Shown: positions 1 to 9,720, counted from the first letter of the stretch. The stretch is DNA of 64,000 bases from Desulfovibrio desulfuricans (GCA_015062205.1 SUVB01000027.1:62001-126000), one strand, 5' to 3'. Notes: generated by a model from the sequence alone, not told the origin. A program made the numbers and translations.

Positions 1-399
1 CGTGCGCCGGGCAAAAAAATCCGTGGGCATGTAGCGCAGCAGCAGGCTTTCCATGTCTGCCACCAGCACGCGCGGACGCCCATGGGCCAGCGTGTACAGC
101 GCGGCCAAGCGCGCGGGCCAGGCGGCCCTGTCGCGCCGGAGGTTCGCCGGAGGCATGAAGATGCAGGGGTTCTGCCAGACAGGACGGGAGGGCGGCGCAT
201 CCCCCAGAGAAAGCTCCGGAGAAAACAGCGTGAGCAACGCGCGGGCGGCGTTGCCTTCCTCTCTGTCGCGCACCGGCAGCACGACGCTGCGCCCCGCGTC
301 CAGTGCCTCGCAGGCCAGACGGCAGCGCGTGGCCATGCCGCTGCGCTCCAGATAGAGTTGCTGTTCCTTGCTTGCAAGCAGCGTGCGGAGAATGTTCAT
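1..399 (-). CDS. mfd: Transcription-repair coupling factor Mfd, N-terminal fragment (runs off window)
   Basis: Minus-strand reading from ATG at 399: MNILRTLLASKEQQLYLERSGMATRCRLACEALDAGRSVVLPVRDREEGNAA...LAALYTLAHGRPRVLVADMESLLLRYMP; resembles the Mfd UvrB-homology N-terminus. Not in the ORF track because it is open at the edge. Confidence 0.7.
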   Translation of the reverse strand, partial: MNILRTLLASKEQQLYLERSGMATRCRLACEALDAGRSVVLPVRDREEGNAARALLTLFSPELSLGDAPPSRPVWQNPCIFMPPANLRRDRAAWPARLAALYTLAHGRPRVLVADMESLLLRYMPTDFFARRT

Positions 400-608
400 C
401 GCCTTGTACCGGGAATGCGCGGGTGCGCGCCCAGGCCGCCTCCCTGCGGCCGCGCGAGAAGCGGCGGCGGCACAAGGCCGCCGCCGCTTCTCTGCATCAA
501 AAAGGCACGGCAGCGTGACGTACGCCGCCGGGGAGAAAGGCCTCCCGCCCTGACGCGCAGCAGGGAGCGACGCCACCTTGCCTTCTGCAAAACGCCGGGC
601 GAACCGCC

Positions 609-932
609 CTAGTTGCCGCCGCAGCCGCCGCCGCAACTGCCGCAGCCGCCGCCGGAGGAGGCGGAGGCAAAGGGCACGACGGGATCCACTGCGAAGCCCA
701 TATAGGTTAGATCGATTTTGGCCCCCTGCACTTCCTTCATCAGTTCCTTGCCCATGCAGAAGGTGTAGCCGCCCTGTTCCTCGGTTTGATCCTGACTGTT
801 CGGCTCATCCAGAGCCAATGCGAGACGCGGGCCGCCTCAGCCGGCAGTCATGTAAACCCGGATGGGTTCCTTTTTCTTGTCCGCAAAGAACGAATCCAGC
901 TCCTTGCGGGCGCTTTCGCTCAGTTCGATCAT
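609..932 (-). CDS. HesB/IscA-like selenoprotein with in-frame UGA (Sec32), 107 aa
   Basis: GGAGGATAT-ATG at 932; frame reads MIELSESARKELDSFFADKKKEPIRVYMTAG-UGA-GGPRLALALDEPNSQDQTEEQGGYTFCMGKELMKEVQGAKIDLTYMGFAVDPVVPFASASSGGGCGSCGGGCGGN. UGA (839-837) sits where the family has the conserved Cys/Sec of the GG[CU]xGPRL motif; GGCTC-TGGAT-GAGCC hairpin lies about 25 nt downstream. Confidence 0.82.
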
Positions 933-1053
933 ATATCCTCCATACGTTGGGTACATACCTACCTAAGGTCATGACGACGGCTTGTCAATGCGGCGGGGCT
1001 TTCCTTCGTCTGTGAAAGAACGTATACTGGTACAAATTTTCATCGGAGGGAAC

Positions 1054-1590
1054 ATGTCCGCCACTCGCCTGCTGGAAAAAGATGAAATGTCGCGCATGGT
1101 TGAACGCATGGCCGCGCAGCTGCACGAACGCCATGACGCTTGCGGCGACCTCATGCTTGTGGGCATTGAACGCCGGGGCGCTGATCTGGCCCGCCGCCTC
1201 GCAGCCCGTCTGCAGGAACGCCTGGGGCGTCCTGCGGCGCTGGGCACGCTGGACATCAACCTCTACCGCGACGACTGGACAAGCCTGGCGGGCAAGCCCC
1301 GCATCGGCCGTTCGCACATTCCCGAAAGCGTGGACGGGCGCATCATCGTCCTGGTGGATGATGTGCTCTTCACCGGCCGCACCGTCCGCGCAGCGCTGGA
1401 GGCCCTGCTGGACTACGGCCGCCCGCGCGCCGTGGAACTGCTGGTGCTCATCGACCGGGGGCACCGCGAACTGCCCATCCACCCGGACTATGTGGGCCGC
1501 GTCATCAACACGAGCCGTCAGGAGCATGTGGACGTGCTGCTTGAAGAACACGACGGCGAGGACGCCGTGCTGCTGCGCGCCGCCTCCTGA
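1054..1590 (+). CDS. pyrR: Bifunctional pyr operon regulator / uracil phosphoribosyltransferase PyrR
   Basis: MSATRLLEKDEMSRMVERMAAQLHE...LVGIERRGADLARRLA...VILVDDVLFTGRTVRAALEAL PRPP motif; RBS GGAGGG. Confidence 0.93.
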   Translation: MSATRLLEKDEMSRMVERMAAQLHERHDACGDLMLVGIERRGADLARRLAARLQERLGRPAALGTLDINLYRDDWTSLAGKPRIGRSHIPESVDGRIIVLVDDVLFTGRTVRAALEALLDYGRPRAVELLVLIDRGHRELPIHPDYVGRVINTSRQEHVDVLLEEHDGEDAVLLRAAS

Positions 1591-1828
1591 CGCCCCGCCC
1601 GCATTCTGCCGCCCGCCGCGCGCGGAAAGGAAACGACCATGCCCAAGCGCAAGACCTGACGCCCCCGTCCCGGCTCCACGTTGTGGAGCGCATGCGGACG
1701 GCGGCCCGTGCCGGGGCGTGCTGCTTCCTGCCGACCCGCCTGATCTTCCACGGTTTCCTCCGTCCGCGTCCGCCGACGAACGGCGTCGGACCGCACAGGA
1801 CTGTTGTCCGTTTTACAAGGAGGATTCC

Positions 1829-2923
1829 ATGAAAACAGGCTACAACATCTTTGCCGCCACACCGGGCATCATCGCCACCGGGTGCATTTTCGGCCTGCTC
1901 GCCGTACTGCTGCAATATGCGGGCAACCCCGGCAACATGGGCATTTGCGTGGCCTGCTTCAGCCGCGACATTGCCGGCGCTCTCGGCCTGCACAGGGCCG
2001 CAGTGGTGCAGTATTTGCGGCCGGAAATCCCCGGCATGGTGCTGGGCGCGTTCCTGGCGGCCCTGGCCTTCGGCGAGTACAGGCCGCGCGGCGGCTCCGC
2101 TCCGGTCACCCGCTTCCTGCTGGGCGCGGTGGCGGGCATCGGCGCGCTGGTCTTTCTGGGCTGCCCCTGGCGCGTCATCCTGCGCCTCGCGGGCGGCGAC
2201 GCCTTTGCCCTGTTCGGCCTTGCCGGGCTTATTTTCGGCGTGGGGCTGGGCACGGTCTTTTTCCGCATGGGCTTTTCCCTGGGCCGCAGCCGGGAGCAGA
2301 GCAGACTTTCCGGTCTGGTGCTGCCCGGCATCATGCTTGCGCTGGTGATTCTGGCCCTGTGCAACCCGCAGGTGCAGGGCGCGCCGCAGAGCGGCGTGCT
2401 GTTCTACTCCGTCAAAGGTCCCGGCGCGCAGCACGCGCCCGTGCTTCTCGCGCTGGGCGCGGGGCTGGCGGTGGGCTTTCTGGCGCAGCGCAGCCGCTTC
2501 TGCACCATGGGGGCGCTGCGCGACGTGCTGCTGTTCCGCCAGTGGCATCTGGCCCTCGGTTTTCTGGCCATGCTGGGCGCGGCCCTTGTTGCCAATCTGC
2601 TGCTCGGCGCCTTTCATCCCGGCTTTGAAAACCAGCCCGTGGCCCAGCCGGACAACCTCTGGAACTTCCTGGGCATGACAACCGCCGGACTCGCCTTCGC
2701 CCTGGCGGGCGGCTGCCCGGGCCGCCAGCTCTTCATGGCGGGCGAAGGCGACAACGACGCCGCCGTGTTCGCTCTCGGCCTCATCGTGGGCGCAGCTCTG
2801 GCCCACAACTTCGGCATGGCGTCCAGCCCGGCGGGCATCGGCCCCCACGGGACGGCGGCCGCGCTCGGCGGTCTGGCCGTCTGCCTGTGCATAGGATTCT
2901 TCAACTGCAAGAGAGGCGCATAA
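1829..2923 (+). CDS. yedE: YedE-family (selenium metabolism-type) membrane transporter
   Basis: Polytopic; GNPGNMGICVACFSRDIAGALGLHRAAVVQYLRPEI and QRSRFCTMGALRD, GGCPGRQL motifs typical of YeeE/YedE; RBS AAGGAGG. Confidence 0.88.
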   Translation: MKTGYNIFAATPGIIATGCIFGLLAVLLQYAGNPGNMGICVACFSRDIAGALGLHRAAVVQYLRPEIPGMVLGAFLAALAFGEYRPRGGSAPVTRFLLGAVAGIGALVFLGCPWRVILRLAGGDAFALFGLAGLIFGVGLGTVFFRMGFSLGRSREQSRLSGLVLPGIMLALVILALCNPQVQGAPQSGVLFYSVKGPGAQHAPVLLALGAGLAVGFLAQRSRFCTMGALRDVLLFRQWHLALGFLAMLGAALVANLLLGAFHPGFENQPVAQPDNLWNFLGMTTAGLAFALAGGCPGRQLFMAGEGDNDAAVFALGLIVGAALAHNFGMASSPAGIGPHGTAAALGGLAVCLCIGFFNCKRGA

Positions 2924-3144
2924 TGGCTACCACTATTGACACCAGGGGCCTTTCCTGCCCGCAGCCCGTGCTCATGTTCCTCAACGCCGTCAAAGCCGAT
3001 GCCGAAGGGCCCTTCAGCGTGCTGACAGATAACGACGCCAGCCTGGAGAACGTCAGCCGTGCGGCACGCAACCGCGGCTTTGCCGTGGAAACGTCTCCGG
3101 CGGAGGACGGCGCGACGCGCATCGACATCCGCAAGGCAGAATAA
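2923..3144 (+). CDS. TusA/SirA-like sulfurtransferase (YedF-type N-domain)
   Basis: MATTIDTRGLSCPQPVLMFLNAV: CPxP motif; start overlaps yedE stop (TAATG). Confidence 0.88.
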   Translation: MATTIDTRGLSCPQPVLMFLNAVKADAEGPFSVLTDNDASLENVSRAARNRGFAVETSPAEDGATRIDIRKAE

Positions 3145-3248
3145 CGATTGCCGCCGTCCGGTTCGAGGACGTCGTGGGCGTCCCCTCCTGCGGGCCTTGC
3201 GCATGCCGCCCGCGCGCCCCAGAAACCGGACGGCGCGAGGGCCTCGCC

Positions 3249-3845
3249 ATGAAGATTTTTTCCGCACTCCGCGCCCTGCTGCGCAAGCCGGACCCGACAG
3301 CGCACGCTGCGGCCGACGGCAGGGCTGCGGCCCGGCGCGCCCGCAGCGGCAGGGGGCTGCTGGTCTTCCAGCACACGGGGGAGGTCATCCGGGCCGAACG
3401 CCTGCTGCGCACGGCCGGGCTGGAGGCGGAGGTCAAGGGGCCGCCCCCGCAGCTGCGAACCGGCTGCGACATGGTGGTGGTCTTCGAACTGGTCAGTCAG
3501 GCGCGCGTACTGGCAACGCTCAACGCCCGCGGGCTGACTCCCGCCGCCGTCGTCTGCGCCGACGACGTGCTGCTGGAGCCGGTATCCCTGTTCCAGAGCA
3601 GGCTCATTGACGGTCGCTGGCTCATGGTGCGCGCCGCCAACATGAAAATCACCCTGGATACGGCGGACGAACGCATCGTCAACATCTCCGGCGGCGGCTG
3701 CCCCGACGTGCCATGGCTGGCGCAATGCCTGTGCGGCCGGACCATGGCGGACGCTCCCGAACCGCTGACCCTGGGGCAAACACTGTGCTGCTACAGCCTG
3801 CAAAAGGCCTTTGAGGAGTTGCGGAGGCTGCGATGTGGTGCATAG
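3249..3845 (+). CDS. DUF3343-domain protein (putative Se/S carrier-like)
   Basis: LLVFQHTGEVIRAERLLRTAGLEAEVKGPPPQLRTGCDMVVVFE matches DUF3343 pattern; operon position after yedE-tusA. Confidence 0.75.
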   Translation: MKIFSALRALLRKPDPTAHAAADGRAAARRARSGRGLLVFQHTGEVIRAERLLRTAGLEAEVKGPPPQLRTGCDMVVVFELVSQARVLATLNARGLTPAAVVCADDVLLEPVSLFQSRLIDGRWLMVRAANMKITLDTADERIVNISGGGCPDVPWLAQCLCGRTMADAPEPLTLGQTLCCYSLQKAFEELRRLRCGA

Positions 3846-4723
3846 TCGGCACGCTGCCGGATGCGGGCGCGGGCCTGCTCACGGCGGGGCTGGAAGCCGA
3901 CAGCCGTGTGGAAGGCAGCCGGCTGTTCCTGCCGGGCGGCCATGCTGTTCCCGTACGGCGCGGCACGGCGGCCCTAGCCGCCGCGGCAATCATGACCTGC
4001 CGGGAACTGGGCCTCGCGTCGCCGCGCCTGCTGCTGGCCGGAGACGTCGGCGACGGCGCGGGCAGCCGCGCCGTCTACGCATGGCTGGAAGAACATCTGC
4101 CCGAGCTCGCGCCCGACGGCCTGACCTTCCACTACCTCTTTCCCGATGTGGACGGGCACAACCGCGTGCTCATGGCTGCGCAGGCGCTGCCGCAGCGCCC
4201 CGTGCTCGTGGCGGACGCGGGCTTCATGTACGCGGCAAAAATGAGCGGCTATGCCGACAGGTATGACCTTTTCACGCCCGACATCGGCGAACTGGCCTTC
4301 CTGGCAGATGAGAAAGCGCCGCACCCCTTCTATACGCGCGGTTTTCTGCTGGCGCGGGAAGACGACGCCCTCCCCCTGATCCGGCGCGCCGCAGCCCACG
4401 GCAACTGCCCGCAGCATCTGCTCGTCAAGGGAAGCACGGACTACGTCGTGACGGACGGGAACGTGACGGACACCGTGAAGGAACCCGCCGTGCCCGCCAT
4501 GGAGTGCATCGGCGGCACGGGCGATCTGCTCGCCGGGCTGGTGACGGCCTTCCTCTGCGGCAATGCCCCCCTGCGCGAAGCCTGCGCGGCGGCCTCCCGC
4601 ACGGCGCGACGGCTGGCTGCACACTGCGCGCCCGATCCCGGCACGAGCGTTGACAGCCTTATCGCGCGGCTGCCGGCCGTGCTGCGCCGGGCAGGGGACA
4701 TCCTGCCGCCCTTCCGGACATAG
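3833..4723 (+). CDS. Sugar kinase / NAD(P)H-hydrate dehydratase-like kinase
   Basis: Ribokinase-like motif ECIGGTGDLLAGLVTAFL; overlaps preceding CDS. Confidence 0.65.
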   Translation: MWCIVGTLPDAGAGLLTAGLEADSRVEGSRLFLPGGHAVPVRRGTAALAAAAIMTCRELGLASPRLLLAGDVGDGAGSRAVYAWLEEHLPELAPDGLTFHYLFPDVDGHNRVLMAAQALPQRPVLVADAGFMYAAKMSGYADRYDLFTPDIGELAFLADEKAPHPFYTRGFLLAREDDALPLIRRAAAHGNCPQHLLVKGSTDYVVTDGNVTDTVKEPAVPAMECIGGTGDLLAGLVTAFLCGNAPLREACAAASRTARRLAAHCAPDPGTSVDSLIARLPAVLRRAGDILPPFRT

Positions 4724-4868
4724 GGCAACGCACATTGCCTTGGTACAACGCACGGCAGAAGGCCTTCCTTTCTGCTGCGCCGGCGGCATCCGCAACCCAC
4801 GCCCTTCCCCGCCGTACGCGCCCGGGCCCCGCATGAGGCGTCCCGTGCGCGATCCGCCCGGAATCGCG

Positions 4869-6431
4869 CTACACCCGCTCGTCCAGGCTGCGCCGTGCCC
4901 GCTTGCGCCGGGCCGTGCGCCAAATCCACGAAAAGGCCAGCCCCACGGCGATGGCCGAGAAATTCATGGCGACGCGCACGGCCATGCCCGGGCTGTCGAG
5001 TCCCCAGAGGGCGGCCTTGTTCCATTGCGGATGGTACAGCGCCCAGCCCACGGCTGCGGCCAGGGCCAGAACGCCCAGCGCCCCGGCCAGCCAGTAGATG
5101 GGGATGCGCTCCTCCCAGAAGAAGGATGAGCGGTAAAAACGCCGTCGCGCCAGACACACGGCCAGCAGCACCACGCCCGACATGCAGGCCGTCAGCCATG
5201 AAAGCCCGTAGAGCAATGCCCCGACACAGCCCAAGCACAGCAGGCTCGCGGCCAGCTGGAACGCCCGCGACTGGCGGCGCTCCAGCCCGTAGGAAACAAA
5301 GAGCAGCGCCGCGCCGGAAAAGGCCGCCATGAACTGCCCCGCCGCTGCCGCCGCGAGGGGCATGCTGCCCGCCATGTCCGGCAGCAGGCCCATGCCGCCC
5401 ATGGGCCACAGGGAACGGATCAGCAGCAACGCTCCGGCGGCGAAAGCCATGTAGGCCGAAATGGAGTGCGAGAGCACGGAAAGCCAGCGCCCGGCGTCGC
5501 GCAGCATGTCCCGCCGCTGGCGCACTTCGTACACGGCCAGCAGCAGGGCTGCGGCCAGCAGGGGCAGGATGAAGTAAATGAGGCGGAACAGGAGCACGGC
5601 CGCAAAGACGGTCTGCGTTTCCGTGGTGTGCGTGAGGGAAATGATGACCAGCTCGAAAACGCCAACCCCGCCGGGAATGTGCGTGAGCACCACGGCCACC
5701 TGCGCCATGAGGTAGCTCGGCAGAAAATCAACGAAGGAGATGCCCATGTCGCCCGGCAGCAGCACGTACATGCAGCCTGCGGCGGCAATGAGGTCCAGCC
5801 CGGCCACCAGGGCCTGCGCAAAGGCGATGCGCGGCGCGGGGAAGACGAATTCCTTGCCGAAGAGGTGCACCGGCCTGCGCACGGCGCAGCAGAGCACGAG
5901 GTAGGAGCAGGCCACCGCCAGCAACACCGCGCCGAGGATGCGCACATCGCTCATGGGCATCCTGGCCAGCAGCTCGTCCGGGATGACGGGCGGGGATATG
6001 AGGAAAATCAGCCCGCACAGGCCCAGCGCGCCCATCCAGAAGGTGACGGCCAGCATGAGCACCAGCCGCACGATCTCGGGAAGGGTGAAGCCCCAGGCCG
6101 AGTAGAAACGGTAGCGCACGCTGGTGCCGCCCAGCAGCGCGCCGAAATTGTAACTGACGGCCTGCCCCACAAAGGAAACCAGCCCCACGCGCGGCAGGGG
6201 CAGCTTCTTATGGATGGCCTTGAGCGCCAGCCAGTCATACCCCACAAGGATGATGTAATTGACCACCATGAGCAGTAACGAAAAAAGAATGCGCCCGTGG
6301 GAAATCCGCTCCACGCTGTCGCGGATCTCAGCGATGCTGTAGCTTTTGAGCTTGTGATACAGCAGATACACGGCCAGCACAAAAACGGCGGCGACCAGAA
6401 GCGGGCCAAGATAACGCAGATATTTTTTCAT
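4869..6431 (-). CDS. MprF-N-terminal-like / UPF0104 lysylphosphatidylglycerol synthase TM-region protein
   Basis: Multi-TM protein with NFGALLGGTSVRYRFYSAWG and HIPGGVGVFELVII motifs. Confidence 0.8.
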   Translation of the reverse strand: MKKYLRYLGPLLVAAVFVLAVYLLYHKLKSYSIAEIRDSVERISHGRILFSLLLMVVNYIILVGYDWLALKAIHKKLPLPRVGLVSFVGQAVSYNFGALLGGTSVRYRFYSAWGFTLPEIVRLVLMLAVTFWMGALGLCGLIFLISPPVIPDELLARMPMSDVRILGAVLLAVACSYLVLCCAVRRPVHLFGKEFVFPAPRIAFAQALVAGLDLIAAAGCMYVLLPGDMGISFVDFLPSYLMAQVAVVLTHIPGGVGVFELVIISLTHTTETQTVFAAVLLFRLIYFILPLLAAALLLAVYEVRQRRDMLRDAGRWLSVLSHSISAYMAFAAGALLLIRSLWPMGGMGLLPDMAGSMPLAAAAAGQFMAAFSGAALLFVSYGLERRQSRAFQLAASLLCLGCVGALLYGLSWLTACMSGVVLLAVCLARRRFYRSSFFWEERIPIYWLAGALGVLALAAAVGWALYHPQWNKAALWGLDSPGMAVRVAMNFSAIAVGLAFSWIWRTARRKRARRSLDERV

Positions 6432-6676
6432 AGATTGCCGTGGAGATGGTTGGTTGGGCCGTTCCCGCCAAAAGCGCGCTCATATCCGGAACGACCGGTT
6501 CAACATATACGCAGCGCCAACGCCGCGCAAGTCCGGCACAGGGCTTCGGACCGGTTCCTCACAGGAATTTCTGTTTACTTTTTTCTATAATTTCATGGTG
6601 ATAAATAATTTTGCGGCAGTCTTGCGCGCCGCAGTCCGCCCGCGGCATCACCATGCCGACCGCCGCGACGCAGGGC

Positions 6677-6706
6677 TTGACCATACCCCACGCAATGCGC
6701 TACACT
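6677..6706 (+). promoter_or_regulatory. Putative sigma70-type promoter of greA
   Basis: TTGACC-N18-TACACT, about 140 nt upstream of greA ATG. Confidence 0.4.
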
Positions 6707-6796
6707 CTTCTTGCTGCTGCGGAGTTGCGCGCGGTTTTGCTGCATGCAACCCTTTGGCAGACAGCCATTTTTTCACAAACACACGTCTTTTTGCAT

Positions 6797-6828
6797 GCTC
6801 CGCTGCTTGGGCAGCGGCGCTTTTTTTT
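6797..6828 (+). terminator. Intrinsic terminator/attenuator in greA leader
   Basis: CCGCTGC-TTGG-GCAGCGG-CGC-T8 hairpin 17 nt before the greA start codon. Confidence 0.7.
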
Positions 6829-6845
6829 CGTTTGCGAGGTACGAT

Positions 6846-7343
6846 ATGCCGACCATGACAAGCATTCCCATTTCCGTGCAGGGCTACAAAAGGCTTGAGG
6901 AAGAACTGGCCCGTCTGAAAAGCGAGCGACCGGCCATCATCCAGGCCATCAAGGAAGCCCGCGAGGAAGGCGATCTGCGCGAAAACGCGGGTTACGACGC
7001 CGCGCGCGAACGCCAGGGCATGGCCGAAGCGCGCATAAAATATATTGAATCCCGCATGGCGCTTTACCAGGTCGTCGATCTGGACAAGCTCAGCGGCGAC
7101 AAGGTCGTCTTCGGCGCCACCGTCGAAGTGGAAGACGTGGACAGCGGCGAAAGCCGCTCCTACACCATCCTCGGCCCGGATGAAGCCGACCCGGCCAGGG
7201 GCTCCATCTCCTTTCTCTCGCCTGTGGGGCAGGCCCTGCTGGGCCGCGAAGAAGGCGACGAAGTCACCGTGGATATTCCGCGCGGGCGCGTTACCTATGA
7301 AGTAGTGGCCGTCACGTTCAACGGCAGCAAGGTTCTGGGCTGA
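6846..7343 (+). CDS. greA: Transcription elongation factor GreA
   Basis: IPISVQGYKRLEEELARLKSERPAIIQAIKEAREEGDLRENAGYDAARERQGMAEARI. Confidence 0.95.
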   Translation: MPTMTSIPISVQGYKRLEEELARLKSERPAIIQAIKEAREEGDLRENAGYDAARERQGMAEARIKYIESRMALYQVVDLDKLSGDKVVFGATVEVEDVDSGESRSYTILGPDEADPARGSISFLSPVGQALLGREEGDEVTVDIPRGRVTYEVVAVTFNGSKVLG

Positions 7344-7604
7344 CGCGTACGCGGGGCGGGCGCGCCCCGCTCCGGCCGTTGCCCATCCCCCGCCGGCGGC
7401 CGGCCGCCGTCAGCCTCTTCAGGCCCCGCAGGACATGCTGCCGCAGCGCGGCCCGGCAAGGCCGCCCGGCGGCATTTCTCCAGCGTGACATCCGGGTCGG
7501 CGCCGGCGACGGAACGGCACTTGGCAGAGCGTTTTGTGTCTGCTACCCTTCGCGGCGGGCCGGCGCGTTCTTTCCGACGCGCTGCATCAACCCAAGGGTG
7601 TCGT

Positions 7605-8711
7605 ATGGATCTGAAGTTGCCCCGCATCCTGTATCTGCTGGGCGCGCTGGCGTGGCTGCTGCTGCTCTGGCGCAACCCCACGACCATCTTTATGGCCGCC
7701 TGCCTGTCGTGCCTCTCGCTCCCCATGTTCCGACGCTTCCAGCGTCGCGGTCAGCTCCTGCGCAAACGCTTCGAGCAGGCCGCGCCCCCGCCGCGCGGGC
7801 TCGCCATCCGGCTGGCGCTGTGCCGCCGGCTGCCCTTGGCATGCTACATCGGCGTCCTGCTCGCCTGCCTGCTCATACCCGTGGCCACGCTGGCCCTGCT
7901 GGTCTCGCCCCAGGCGACGGCGGGTTTTGCCCGTCTGCGGGAACTGCAGGACAACAATTTCCAGCTGCCCCCGGAATGGGTGGCCAATGTGCAGCAATGG
8001 CGGCAAAATTTGGCGGATTACCCGCGCATCGAAAAGATGCTCAACGAATTTCTGCAAAATCTGGGCACGTTTTTTGACGACGCCATGAATCTGCTGTTCA
8101 CCAGGGGAGTGGAATTTCTCGGCGGCACCATGACCGTACTCTGGACGAGCTTTCTCTTCATCACGCTGACCGTGCTCTTCACTGTCTACGCCCGCCAGAT
8201 CCGCAAAATCGCGGGCAGGACGCTCCACCTCCCGCAGGATATGCTCGGCCGCTTCACGCTGGCCATTCATCGCGCCCTGCGCGGCATCCTGCTGGGGGTG
8301 GTGCTGGTGGCCTTCGTGCAGGGCGTGCTGTGCGGCTTCGCCTTTGCGGTGGCGGGCGTGCGCCAGCCCGCCTTCTGGGGGCTGCTGGCCACGCTGGTGG
8401 CCCCCATCCCCACCGTGGGCACGGCCCTCGTGTGGGGGCCGCTGTGCCTCTCGCTCTGGTTCACCGGCAATACCGTGGCCGCCGTGGGACTGGCGCTGTG
8501 GTGCGCCCTCGTGGTGGCCGGCGTGGACAGCGTGCTGCGTCCCCTGTTCCTGCGGCAGGGCATCAAGGCGCCTTTCTTCGTGCTGATCATCGCCATTCTC
8601 TGCGGCGTGGCCAACTTCGGGCCGGAAGGCCTCATCGTGGGCCCGGTGCTGCTGGCCTTCGCCCTTCAAGCCATGGAAGAGGGACACCGGTATTACAGGC
8701 ATGGCAGGTAA
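7605..8711 (+). CDS. AI-2E family (PerM-like) transporter
   Basis: Multi-TM; GFAFAVAGVRQPAFWGLLATLVAPIPTVGTALVWGP. Confidence 0.8.
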   Translation: MDLKLPRILYLLGALAWLLLLWRNPTTIFMAACLSCLSLPMFRRFQRRGQLLRKRFEQAAPPPRGLAIRLALCRRLPLACYIGVLLACLLIPVATLALLVSPQATAGFARLRELQDNNFQLPPEWVANVQQWRQNLADYPRIEKMLNEFLQNLGTFFDDAMNLLFTRGVEFLGGTMTVLWTSFLFITLTVLFTVYARQIRKIAGRTLHLPQDMLGRFTLAIHRALRGILLGVVLVAFVQGVLCGFAFAVAGVRQPAFWGLLATLVAPIPTVGTALVWGPLCLSLWFTGNTVAAVGLALWCALVVAGVDSVLRPLFLRQGIKAPFFVLIIAILCGVANFGPEGLIVGPVLLAFALQAMEEGHRYYRHGR

Positions 8712-9705
8712 CAATCCCGCCCCCCGACTCCCGGCCGCCCTGTGCGGCCTCGTCCTGCTGCTGGCCTCGCTGCTGCTCTGTGCGCCCGTCGCCCAGGCCG
8801 CCAGGGGCGTGCGCGCCGCCATTCTCATCAACATGGACACGGGCCGGGTGTTGTTTGAAAAAAGGGCGGACACGCCTATCCCCCCAGCATCCCTGACCAA
8901 AATCATGTCCATGTTCCTGACGCTGGACGCCGTCAGCGCCAAGCGGCTCAGGCTGACGGAAAAAATCCGCATTCCCGCCGCAGCGGCCGCCGTGGGCGGC
9001 TCTTCCATGCATCTGCGCGCCGGGGAGCGCGTCACCGTGCGGGCACTGCTTGCCGGCGCGGCCGTGGCCTCGGGCAATGACGCCATCACCGCCCTGGCCC
9101 TGCGCGTGGGCGGCAGCCAGCGGCGTTTCGTGCGGATCATGAACAGAAAGGCCCGCGCCCTGGGCTTGCGCAATACGACATTCAAGAATCCTTCCGGTCT
9201 CCCCGCCGCCGGGCAGCATTCCACCCCGCGCGACATGGCCGCGCTGGCCCGCGCCTACCTGAAGGCCCATCCCGAAGCCCTGCCTTTCCACAACACCCAC
9301 GCCATCAGCCACAGACGCCGCTTCCTGCCCAACACCAACACCCTGCTGGGCGTGACTCCCGGCGTCAACGGCCTCAAAACCGGCTGGACTGTGGCTTCGG
9401 GCTACAACATCATCGTTACCGCCGCGCGCGGCAAGACGCGCCTGCTGGCCGTGGTCATGGGCGGCTCCAGCCGCAGTGCAAGGGACGCCACGGCCGCCGC
9501 CCTGCTTGAAGCCGGGTTCCGCCACGGCAACAACAGCAAGCAAATTTACGCCGCCATGGGCCAGCGGTATTCACCGCCTCGGCAGAGTCTGGGCGTGCAG
9601 CCCGCAAGCCCGCAGGCCCAGGGCGCCCCAAACCCGCCACCGCAACGCAAGGCCGCACCCCGCAGCCAACGCAACGCAAAGCCTGCGCCATCCAAAAAAC
9701 GCTGA
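8701..9705 (+). CDS. D-alanyl-D-alanine carboxypeptidase (serine, DacA-like)
   Basis: IPPASLTKIMSMF (SxxK), SGNDA (SxN), GLKTGWT (KTG) motifs. Confidence 0.92.
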   Translation: MAGNNPAPRLPAALCGLVLLLASLLLCAPVAQAARGVRAAILINMDTGRVLFEKRADTPIPPASLTKIMSMFLTLDAVSAKRLRLTEKIRIPAAAAAVGGSSMHLRAGERVTVRALLAGAAVASGNDAITALALRVGGSQRRFVRIMNRKARALGLRNTTFKNPSGLPAAGQHSTPRDMAALARAYLKAHPEALPFHNTHAISHRRRFLPNTNTLLGVTPGVNGLKTGWTVASGYNIIVTAARGKTRLLAVVMGGSSRSARDATAAALLEAGFRHGNNSKQIYAAMGQRYSPPRQSLGVQPASPQAQGAPNPPPQRKAAPRSQRNAKPAPSKKR

Positions 9706-9720
9706 GGCTGTCTTCCCCCT

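Noticed and set aside
609-818. Short ORF starting at an internal TTG (MALDEP...)
   Set aside because: It is the 3' part of the UGA-containing HesB-like gene, not an independent gene.
6711-6845. In-frame N-terminal extension of GreA in the ORF track
   Set aside because: Starts at TTG, runs through the terminator hairpin and is not GreA-like; treated as leader RNA.
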